Below, piece after piece: positions 57,506 through 64,000 of a stretch of 64,000 bases of DNA (the first letter of the stretch is position 1; each line of letters begins with the position of its first letter). A model generated the notes under the pieces. That model ran no database searches. It was given only the letters and a program-made list of their open reading frames with translations, and was not told where the DNA came from. Source of the DNA: Desulfonatronum thioautotrophicum (GTDB lineage Bacteria > Desulfobacterota > Desulfovibrionia > Desulfovibrionales > Desulfonatronaceae); contig NZ_JYNO01000001.1 of the NCBI RefSeq assembly GCF_000934745.1, positions 1-64,000 of the forward strand, read 5' to 3'. The position numbers were made by a program, and so were the translations under genes.

Positions 57506-57859
57506 TTATGTAAGCAGGGAGACCTTGGCGTGGACGGTATCGTAGGGCGCACGGATGCCCTGCTCGTCTCGCTCCAGAAGTCCCGTCTTGGAAAGGGTTG
57601 AAACATCATTCCACACACTCTTGTAATCCCTGCCAAGCTCTTTTGCCAGATACTTGATATTCGGAACGCTATGGCTATGGACATATCGCAACAAGGAAAG
57701 CCGCCTTGACGAAAGCGCGGAGACCATATCCTCCACATTGAGAAAAGTTATATTGTTTTCATGGACATCTTCTCCGCGTTCATGGCGATGCCAAGCGTCA
57801 GTAAAACGTTTTCCCATGTCTTCAGCCGTTCCGATATGTAAATTGACGTTCTGTCTCAT
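57506..57859 (-). CDS. winged-helix DNA-binding protein (HVO_A0114/TumA-like)
   Basis: A 117-residue protein from ATG 57859. The C-terminal half is a winged helix: SRRLSLLRYVHSHSVPNIKY then LAKELGRDYKSVWNDVSTLS and GLLERDEQGIRAPYDTV, matching the HVO_A0114-type regulators. Some of these serve as antitoxins beside TumE-type toxins; no such toxin gene is present upstream, where REP palindromes lie instead. It is 12 bp upstream of the methylase on the same strand and may regulate the locus. A longer open frame upstream consists of REP sequence and is rejected. Confidence 0.75.
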   Translation of the reverse strand: MRQNVNLHIGTAEDMGKRFTDAWHRHERGEDVHENNITFLNVEDMVSALSSRRLSLLRYVHSHSVPNIKYLAKELGRDYKSVWNDVSTLSKTGLLERDEQGIRAPYDTVHAKVSLLT

Positions 57860-57888
57860 AAATTGCCATTTTTTAAGTAAAAATTGAT

Positions 57889-58117
57889 CGTTCCCACGCT
57901 CCAGCGTGGGAACGCAGCCTTTGGCGCTCCAGCGCCCCGTTTGAGCACGGAGTGGGTGGTCAATTCCCATCAGCCAGGGCTACCTGGGAGCAGTTCAGCG
58001 TAATGAAAGACGTCAAATGCTCGTGAATATCTGTAGGGCGGCGTTTTACCTTACCGGATTTCAATTCGCGACGCTGGAGCGTCGGGAGCTGCATTCCCAC
58101 GCTGGAGCGTGGGAACG
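57889..58117. repeat. cluster of REP palindromes
   Basis: CGTTCCCACGCTCCAGCGTG and its mirror half form a near-perfect palindrome at 57889-57914. A second copy is at 58093-58117, and a variant GACGCTGGAGCGTC at about 58070. They lie in a 311-bp gap between the HTH gene and hicA. Confidence 0.8.
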
Positions 58118-58170
58118 ATCAACGGAGATATGACTTGCCCGGAAAGTCTTGAGGAAAAGAAATGGCGCTC

Positions 58171-58413
58171 TCATACATCCCTGAATGCATCCAGGAACCG
58201 ATCTCGTGGAATGCCCGCTTGGGTAAGAATGGTGCGAAGGGTTGACCCCTTAAGCCGGGCATGGTTGGGCATGGTCAGCGGTGTACGCGTACCGTCCAAA
58301 TTTTCCCGCACCATGGCAATATGGTTCCCCTCACGTACAATATGAAACCCAAGCAACTCCAATGCTGCGACGACCTTTCTGATCGGCGCGTCAATGGGAA
58401 ACCTGCGTGTCAA
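58171..58413 (-). CDS. hicA: HicA toxin
   Basis: An 80-residue HicA, a dsRBD-fold mRNA interferase. Motifs are the N-terminal basic/helical part, ELLGFHIVREGNHIAMVREN with the catalytic His in EGNH, and LTMPNHARLKGSTLRTIL. It overlaps hicB by 4 bp and is second in the pair, i.e. the hicBA order. Length is normal and no lesion is seen, so it is probably functional. Confidence 0.9.
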   Translation of the reverse strand: MTRRFPIDAPIRKVVAALELLGFHIVREGNHIAMVRENLDGTRTPLTMPNHARLKGSTLRTILTQAGIPRDRFLDAFRDV

Positions 58414-58634
58414 ACCGCGACTCCGGCTTCGGCGACAAAGGCTTCCAGAGCCGGCATATCGGTATCAAATGCCTCTGGGCCAAATGTCTCGATATGAAAT
58501 GTGATGGCTGATTTCACGTCGGACAACACATCCTCGTATGTGTCCCCCTGTGCAACCACCACGCCTTTCAACCCGAGAGGGTAGGCCACATAGCCGTCTG
58601 CATGTTTTTCAACGATCACCTTGTATTGAGTCAT
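58410..58634 (-). CDS. hicB: HicB antitoxin
   Basis: A 74-residue HicB-fold antitoxin from ATG 58634 (GGAG seven bases upstream): MTQYKVIVEKHADGYVAYPL, GVVVAQGDTYEDVLSDVKSA. No C-terminal DNA-binding domain is seen, so this is the short type. It neutralises HicA, whose start overlaps its stop. Confidence 0.88.
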   Translation of the reverse strand: MTQYKVIVEKHADGYVAYPLGLKGVVVAQGDTYEDVLSDVKSAITFHIETFGPEAFDTDMPALEAFVAEAGVAV

Positions 58635-58734
58635 TGTTTCTCCAGATATGGGTGGCATTTTCCTGTATTCGAAAATGAAGCGCCCGGGCCAGATGCGGTC
58701 ATGACCGTTTGTTCGGGAAAAATCAATTTTGGGA

Positions 58735-59107
58735 GGCTCAAAATGCGTTTCGGACAGCTGACCTGTCAGCCGACAGGCAGGTCGCCAGGGAATATCAATT
58801 ATGCATTTGGTTTATGCCCCAAGGGGGCATCGTCCCCTGGCCCAGGGTTGGTCAGCCAAAGGCTGGCCTACCCTGGGTCAATTGAAAGAAGGAGAAACAA
58901 CCCCAAAGGGGTTGCGTCTGAGACAGTCTTGCTCGGAGCTGGCCGGATTTGCATACTGCGGACGCAACCCCCTTGGGGTTGAAGGAAAATTATGGCGTTG
59001 GCCCCAGGGTAGCGTCAGCAGCTTCGCTGCGCCGCAACCCTGGGCTATGGGACTGAATCCCGTTGGGATTCCCGGAGGAAAAAACAGTCCGAAACGCATA
59101 ATGAGCC
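58735..59107. mobile_element. 373-bp non-coding element with GGCTCA..TTTCGGAC inverted ends, copy 2
   Basis: The left end (GGCTCAAAATGCGTTTCGGA) at 58735 and the right end at 59085-59107 are inverted copies with few mismatches; the core ATGCGTTTCGGAC is identical. The interior consists of CCCAGGGT/ACCCTGGG and AACCCC/GGGGTT palindromes. The right part (59000-59070) is homologous in reverse to the left part of copy 1. It has no gene. Its right end interrupts the XRE antitoxin frame. Confidence 0.8.
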
Positions 59108-59254
59108 ATCATGCTTTATTGAGAGCAACTTATTGATATGTTTGCGTGATTCGATATGGCATCGTTCAGCTTCTTCCGGTTCAATACCCAAATCCAGAAA
59201 AAGATTCGAACCGGCCTTGGTGACATGACGAATTTTGGTGTCAATCTCGATCAT
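59045..59254 (-). pseudogene. XRE-type antitoxin, cut off by a mobile element
   Basis: From ATG 59254 the protein reads IEIDTKIRHVTKAGSNLFLD then LGIEPEEAERCHIESRKHIN, the N-terminus of a small XRE/HigA-like antitoxin (the GSNLFLDLGxxPEEA motif precedes the HTH). After about 48 codons the frame enters the inverted end of the element at 58735-59107 and stops at 59045. The helix-turn-helix is missing, so it is broken. A partner toxin is not seen. Confidence 0.7.
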
Positions 59255-59290
59255 GGTTTGATTATTTTTCGTAACAATGCCCAAAATAAC

Positions 59291-59877
59291 CTAACGCATT
59301 CCGTCGGCCTGATTCGGCACATGCATTGGATTCAAGAAGTGGGGAGGAAAATCAATGGGTTCGTTGTTCCATATCTTGTTCACGGATGCGACATCCAAAC
59401 CTGCCAGCTCGGCAATCATGTCATCGGAAAAATTCTTCTGTTTGGCGTTACGGATCATGGTGTGCAGTGCAGTATAGCTTCCTTTCTCTATTCCAAATCG
59501 CTCAACACTGGTAACGTACGGCATTTTTTTCTCCTCCTCGATTTTACTGTATGCACTCCAGAACTCTTTTTCCAGGCCTTCGGGAAGGCGGATTATCCAG
59601 TCGATGACCCGGAAGAGTTCCAGGATGGTTTACCTGATGTAGCCACGTTCGTACATCAAGGTCAGGTTGAAGGTCGAAGGGGTTAAGGCTGAAGGAAAAG
59701 CCAAGGGATTAGTACCTCCTGGATCCGCATCAACCGTCAACCCTCAACCTTCAACCAAAAGAGCAGGGCCAGGAACTCGGCAAAGCGCAATTCCAGTATT
59801 TCCTTCCAGGGGCTGTCGTGGTCCTGGGTCGCTGTGCCCTGGGTGGCTGGTGGTGTCGTCACGGCGTTTTCCGACAT
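59291..59877 (-). pseudogene. Rpn-type (PD-(D/E)XK, DUF4351) nuclease remnant
   Basis: From ATG 59877 the N-terminus (HDSPWKEILELRFAEFLALL) is that of an Rpn/transposase-like nuclease. The central catalytic domain is replaced by about 100 bp of sequence with GGTTGAAGGT inverted ends (about 59664-59755). The C-terminal part resumes as YERGYIR, a TAA stop, then TILELFRVIDWIIRLPEGLE and KKMPYVTSVERFGIEKG, ending DDMIAELAGLDVASVNKIWN. The PD-(D/E)XK residues are lost. Rpn proteins promote recombination and are often found in defence islands. Confidence 0.75.
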
Positions 59878-59905
59878 GGGATCTCCATGAACACGGGGTA
59901 ACGGT

Positions 59906-60394
59906 TCAAGCACGGTCCTGCTTGGGATCTATGAGCAAAAACCGCAAGGCCATCAAGACCCGCCGGGGGTATTTACGGTGCATGGCCATGCCCAGCCAGT
60001 AGGCGGCCTCCTCCTTGCCCATGGCCTCGATGCCCTCCGTGACCTGGCGCATGTTGGTCCGGCTACGCATGGGGGCCAGGACCCGGAACAGGATGCCCAG
60101 GTTCAGGGCCAGGTCTTCGTCCAAAGCGTGCTTGCCGCGCTCTCCCTTGGCTGGATTGACCTGGATTCCGGCCTTGGCCAGCCTGCGCAGAACCCGGTGT
60201 TCCACCAGGGCCAGGTTGCGACCGGCCAGTCCGGCAATGCGCAGTGGGGTCTTGATGTGCGGGGTGGCCGATGCGGGAAGCTGCCAGACCTCCAGTTCCA
60301 GGTTGTCCGGCCCGTGGTTGGCGGTGCGCAGCTCGTAGCGCGGCAGGCCGTTTTGGGGGGCGTCAGTAAGTTTGCTGGGTAGGGCGGCGCTCAT
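59906..60394 (-). CDS. conserved protein of DUF499/Hma-like loci, unknown function
   Basis: A 162-residue protein overlapping the end of the DUF499 gene by 4 bp. The first half reads RYELRTANHGPDNLELEVWQ then LPASATPHIKTPLRIAGLAG; the second half is helical with KEEAAYWLGMAMHRKYPRRV. It resembles the small proteins placed next to DUF499 ATPases (DUF7680-like, from memory). No catalytic motif is visible. Tight coupling suggests it binds or assists the ATPase. Confidence 0.65.
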   Translation of the reverse strand: MSAALPSKLTDAPQNGLPRYELRTANHGPDNLELEVWQLPASATPHIKTPLRIAGLAGRNLALVEHRVLRRLAKAGIQVNPAKGERGKHALDEDLALNLGILFRVLAPMRSRTNMRQVTEGIEAMGKEEAAYWLGMAMHRKYPRRVLMALRFLLIDPKQDRA

Positions 60395-63300
60395 CGGGCA
60401 TCCTCCGCAATGGCCGTGACATAGGCGGCCCCGGCTCCGAAGCGCAGCAGCCGCTCGGTGAGTTTTTCGGGCTCGCCCTGATCCAGCGGCAGGGGCTCGG
60501 TGAAGCGGATTTCAAAGCCGACCTTGCCGTTCTTGTCCGTTGCGGCCCGCAACTGGGCTTCCAGGAAGTCCTTGACCGGATGGGCATCCAGGATGCTTCC
60601 GCTAAACTCGCAGCTCATGGAACTGCCCTGGGCCGTGACGTAGTCGCCCTCGATGGTCACGGTCTTCTCGGAGTTGGGAATGGCGTTGATCAGGCCCAGC
60701 AGCTTGAACCCGTCGGAAAGGTTGTAGATCGTGAGCTGCAACACGGCAATGGCCATGAACTTCCGGGACCGGGCCATCTCCCAGATTCTGGCCAGGGCTT
60801 CCCTGAGCACGCCCTCGGCGCTGACACTGCGCTCCGTGGGGGGCGTCCCTTCACTGCCAAGCCCCGTTCCTTGACCGGCTCCGTGGTCTGAGCCGCGTCC
60901 ACTGCCTAAGCCGGCACCGGTTTCCGATCCACCACCAGTCCCGATTCCGACATCGGAGTCCATGCCCGTCCCCGTCCCCGTGCTCGTCCCGGTTTCCGTC
61001 CTTGTCTCCGGCCTGGGCCAGATATTCTGCCCCTTGGCATACTCCATGGTATGCACAAAGGACTGCTCATCAATCTTGATTTCGGCCCAGGGATCGCCCT
61101 TGCCCCAGATCAGGTCTCCACTGCGGTAGATAAGTTCGCCGGATTCAATGCCCTGGCGGATGCCCTTGAAAAAGACGTCGTCGCCCACGAGAATGGGCAA
61201 GGCGGGATCGCGGCGGAATTCGTCGCGCAGGGCCGCGGTGCTGATCTGCCCCTTTTTCAGCGGGGTGCGGTCCCGGATGTAGGCGGCGGAATCCGGGTCG
61301 TCCTCGGGCAGGCGCAGCTTGCCGATGGAGCGCAACGCACGGACCACCTGCCGCTGGCCGTCGCCGGGGTTGGCCGAGGCGCTCTGCACCTCCACGGAGG
61401 AATGGGACAGTTCCACGTCCGCCCCTTCGACCCGGTTTCTGGATGAATAGAAGACATGGCGGTAGGCCTGCTGGATGGCCAGGGCCAGTTCCTGCTCCGA
61501 GCGCTGATACCATTCCTTGAGCCGATCCTGCTGGTGCTCGGCCAGATCGTTCAACCGTTCCGGGCGGCGCAGGTCTTCCAGGGCCAGACGGCGGACCATC
61601 TTGCGCTTCATGTCCGCCTTGCGCTGGGCATCCACAACCACAAAAACCAGGTTGTTCCGGTTCCGGCGCACATCGCCGGCAGCGCCTCGCTCCCGGTACA
61701 GTTTACGGACCAGACCGGGCAGGGCCACATGCTCCCCGTCCACCTCGTCGGCATCGTAGTTGATCACCGCCAGGGTCGGCTTGCCGTTGCCGGATTCGTC
61801 GGGAACCTCGTTGGGAATGCTCGGAAACGCCGCCAACTGGAACGTCGTGCCGTTGAAGATGCTTTTGATGCGGTCGTTGAGTTGGGAACGGACCTCGCCG
61901 GGGTCCACCTGCCGCTCCTGGCGGCGGATCATCTGGGTCAGGTTGGCCTCGTTCAGGAAACGCAGCGGTGCGTTGGGCCGGTCGTCCAGGTAGGCCGAGA
62001 CCTGCACGAAGCGGCGCAGGGCATCGTCCACGAAACTGATGTCCGTGCCCGGCGACAGGATGGCGTAGCGTAATTCCTCCGGAGACAGGCCCTTGAGGTT
62101 GTCGTGATAGGCCAGGGTGTGGAAGAAGATGGTCCGGCCCACGTAGGAGCCGTAGGGCGGCAGGCCCAGGTAGTGGGTTGCGTCCATTTCCTGGGCCATG
62201 GAAGGCTGATCCCCCTCCACCGCGGCCACGTCGGCCTTGAGCGCGGGAACAAAGCTTTTCTGGCCGAGCTTGGTCACGATTTCCTGGCGGATGGGGCTGG
62301 ACCGGAGGTCGATGTGGTGAAGATGGACGGCGTAGGCGTCCTGGGGTCTGGTGGACCACAGCGAACCCACGGTGCGGGCCAGGATGCGGAGCATGCCCCG
62401 GACGCGCTGGAAATTATTCAGGGTGGAGGTTTTTTCCTTCAACGTTTCGATCAACTCGGGATGCAGCGGGTACCCGGCCTTGAAGGCATCCAGGCGGGTG
62501 TCCTGGGCACCGAAAGATGGCAGGTGCTCGCGTTGCTGTTCCCAGAGCCGATGGTAGCTCTCGATGACCTGTCCGGCCCTGGCGTCGTCGATGTCGGCGA
62601 ACAATCTGCGCCGGAGCACCTGGACGGTCTCGTCCTCTTCGGTGGGGTCCAGCAAGGCGGCCTTGCGCGCGGAAACGCTTTCCGCCTCTTCCATTTTTTC
62701 GGCGATGAACTGGTTTTCCTCGCTGTAGGCGTCAATGGCCACCCGGTCCTTGCCCAGGGCCAGGGTGTAGACCAGGACCGCGTTGGGGCTGGATTCCACA
62801 GCCTTGAACAGGCCGGTCAGAAAGGCGGTCAACTGCCCCCCAGCCTTGACCCGGTCCCCGGCGCTGAGCTTGCGCAGGTAGACGGACAACTCGTCGATCA
62901 GGATCAGGGTCGGCTGATTTCCGAACAGCTCTCTGATCGTATCCGCTCCCGGTGCAACCCGGTCCTCATCACTGCGCCGGACCCTCTCGTAGCCCTCGGC
63001 CCCAGCCAACCCATAGGCCAGCTCGCCCCAGGGCGTATAGGCCCGCAATCCGTCGCCCAGGGGCCGGCCATTGGAGGGGTCGGCGTTCTCACCGTCAAAG
63101 GCCGCGATGCGCACCGTCTGCTGGGAGAGGATGGCCGGATCAATGAACTCCGCCACATTGGGCACTCCCGTCATGCCCCTGGCGGCATGGTACAAGGCGA
63201 TCAACCCATGCGTCTTCCCGCCGCCATAGTTCGTGTCCAGACGCAGGATGCTGGCCACGGACAACCCGCTGCCATACAGCCGCAGGCAGACGTTCAACAT

Positions 63301-63619
63301 CAGATTCTTCAGCCCCCGCGTCGGGTAGGTGTTCGCGAAAAACCGCACCGGATCAGCATACTCTTCCGGGGCATCCCCGCGCAGCACCTGGGCCAAATCC
63401 GCCGCAAAATCAGACTCGGCGATCTTCCCTTCCAGCACATCCTTGCGAGGGGTGCATCGGGTAGGTGTTCGCGAAAAACCGCACCGGATCAGCATACTCT
63501 TCCGGGGCATCCCCGCGCAGCACCTGGGCCAAATCCGCCGCAAAATCAGACTCGGCGATCTTCCCTTCCAGCACATCCTTGCGAGGGGTGCAAATGTCAA
63601 AAAGCGTCGGCAGGGTCAT
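60391..63619 (-). pseudogene. DUF499 ATPase of the Hma-like locus, frameshifted by a 136-bp tandem duplication
   Basis: The gene starts at ATG 63619 (AAGGAG upstream; TLPTLFDICTPRKDVLEGKI). It meets a perfect 136-bp tandem duplication (63321-63456 and 63457-63592), which is not a multiple of three, and terminates at 63410. Removing one copy gives one uninterrupted frame of 1,031 codons to 60391. The protein then shows Walker A TNYGGGKTHGLIAL, Walker B LILIDELSVYLRKL and a Gly/Thr/Ser-rich linker (about residues 870-915). A long frame can be drawn from a TTG at 63600, but its first 48 residues are an out-of-frame reading of the duplicated DNA. The ATPase is probably not made in this sequence. 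Confidence 0.9.
63321..63592. repeat. perfect 136-bp tandem duplication inside the ATPase gene
   Basis: Positions 63321-63456 and 63457-63592 are identical, head to tail. The unit begins TCGGGTAGGTGTTCGCG and ends GCGAGGGGTGCA. It encodes residues 11-55 of the ATPase twice, in two different frames. Confidence 0.97.
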
Positions 63620-63727
63620 GGGGGTGGAAACTCCTTGGATTTATGTACGGCCCTCTCCGGGCAGTAACAGTATGAACTGTCGCGAAGCTGGAGAACCCTG
63701 GATGAATACAGCCATGCACCATTCGAA

Positions 63728-63937
63728 TTATCCTGGACTTCCAAAGATGCTCTCCACCAACCTCTCCGCATCCGCCTCATCCTTGAGAATCTGCATGGCC
63801 TCATGCGGGATCAAGTTCAGTATCTCTGCAATTTTTTCTTTGCTCACCCCGGCCTTTTTCCATGGCTTGGTAGCGAAGTAGTGCTCGCGGGTGATGCCGA
63901 GGATGGCCCAGGGTTTTTCTGGAGTTGATTCGGACAT
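63728..63937 (-). CDS. small protein of unknown function, complete copy
   Basis: A 69-residue protein (from ATG 63937) reading EKPWAILGITREHYFATKPW then KKAGVSKEKIAEILNLIPHE and a C-terminal helix. KAGVSKEKIAEIL resembles a single helix-turn-helix or phosphorylation-site helix. It follows a histidine kinase gene by 21 bp, and a truncated copy occupies the equivalent place after the kinase at 44625. It may be a partner of these kinases; that is inference. No ribosome-binding site is obvious. An upstream GTG start (63949) would add four residues. Confidence 0.6.
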   Translation of the reverse strand: MSESTPEKPWAILGITREHYFATKPWKKAGVSKEKIAEILNLIPHEAMQILKDEADAERLVESIFGSPG

Positions 63938-63958
63938 ATGGATAACCAAGTGCGTCGC

Positions 63959-64000
63959 TCAATCACTGACCGGCAGTGTGAAAAACACTGTCGTGCCCTT
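63959..64000 (-). CDS. C-terminal end of a second sensor histidine kinase (cut by window edge)
   Basis: The last 13 codons read KGTTVFFTLPVSD and a stop. The kinase at 44625-46535 ends KGTTVFFTLSVYD, so this is its close paralogue. The rest lies outside the window. Confidence 0.75.
   Translation of the reverse strand, partial: KGTTVFFTLPVSD

Noticed and set aside
57860-57970. N-terminal extension of the HTH gene upstream of 57859
   Set aside because: The added residues are translated REP palindrome and are absent from the family.
63410-63600. TTG start at 63600 giving a 1,069-residue ATPase
   Set aside because: Its first 48 residues are an out-of-frame reading of the duplicated DNA; the native start is ATG 63619.

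Overview
The window is a piece of a bacterial chromosome that looks like a sulfate-reducing deltaproteobacterium of the Desulfovibrionales. This is inferred from gene content: a MucR-type zinc-finger regulator, a siroheme-decarboxylase (Ahb) gene beside hemL, cbiG and cbiH, a DctPQM TRAP transporter, and heptose/LPS genes. Most of it is GC-rich and densely coded, with short operons and many 1-4 nt stop/start overlaps. Five tRNA genes are present (Pro-GGG, Arg-CCU, His-GUG, Val-UAC, Asp-GUC).

Positions 1-43 kb are a core-type region. In order: the start of an IS66-type transposase; rtcB; mutL with a patatin-like lipase and a cupin-like protein; murA; an ahcY - 5-formyl-THF cyclo-ligase - pgeF operon; an MFS exporter; a TRAP transporter divergent from hydantoinase/oxoprolinase genes; an Rrf2 regulator with metY and cysK; a large XRE-headed multi-PAS histidine kinase broken by a one-base frameshift; an RRM RNA-binding protein; a cobalamin/siroheme-heme cluster; mucR; hldD; an acyl-CoA ligase; glpX; rpe; two glycosyltransferases; and an NfeD/SPFH pair.

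From about 43.6 kb to the right edge the window is an accessory island full of broken genes. It opens with remnants of a type I restriction system (hsdM, AlbA_2, hsdR), a multi-PAS kinase, a REP-transposase remnant, and an AT-rich PEP-CTERM gene with a candidate sigma-54 promoter and three copies of an upstream box. Next comes a locus matching the Helicase-Methylase-ATPase (Hma) defence architecture: a PLD-SNF2 helicase, a DUF1156 DNA methylase and a DUF499 ATPase. Between these core genes sit a ParE-type toxin/antitoxin pair, HicBA, an HTH regulator, an XRE antitoxin stub and an Rpn-type nuclease remnant.

The most notable result is that several island genes carry lesions that can be defined to the base. 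The ATPase has a perfect 136-bp tandem duplication near its start; removing one copy restores a 1,030-codon frame. The methylase has a single in-frame TAA between its SAM-binding and DPPY motifs. The ParE toxin carries a 133-bp MITE flanked by a 7-bp target duplication; excision restores a perfect 93-residue toxin. Two larger elements share a long inverted end beginning GGCTCAATATGCGTTTCGG, and one of them cuts off the XRE antitoxin. A 142-bp direct repeat (140/142 identical) brackets the island 19.3 kb apart, each copy lying just beyond the 3' end of a histidine kinase gene. The island therefore looks like a composite defence locus that has been silenced, or is switchable, by small reversible changes.
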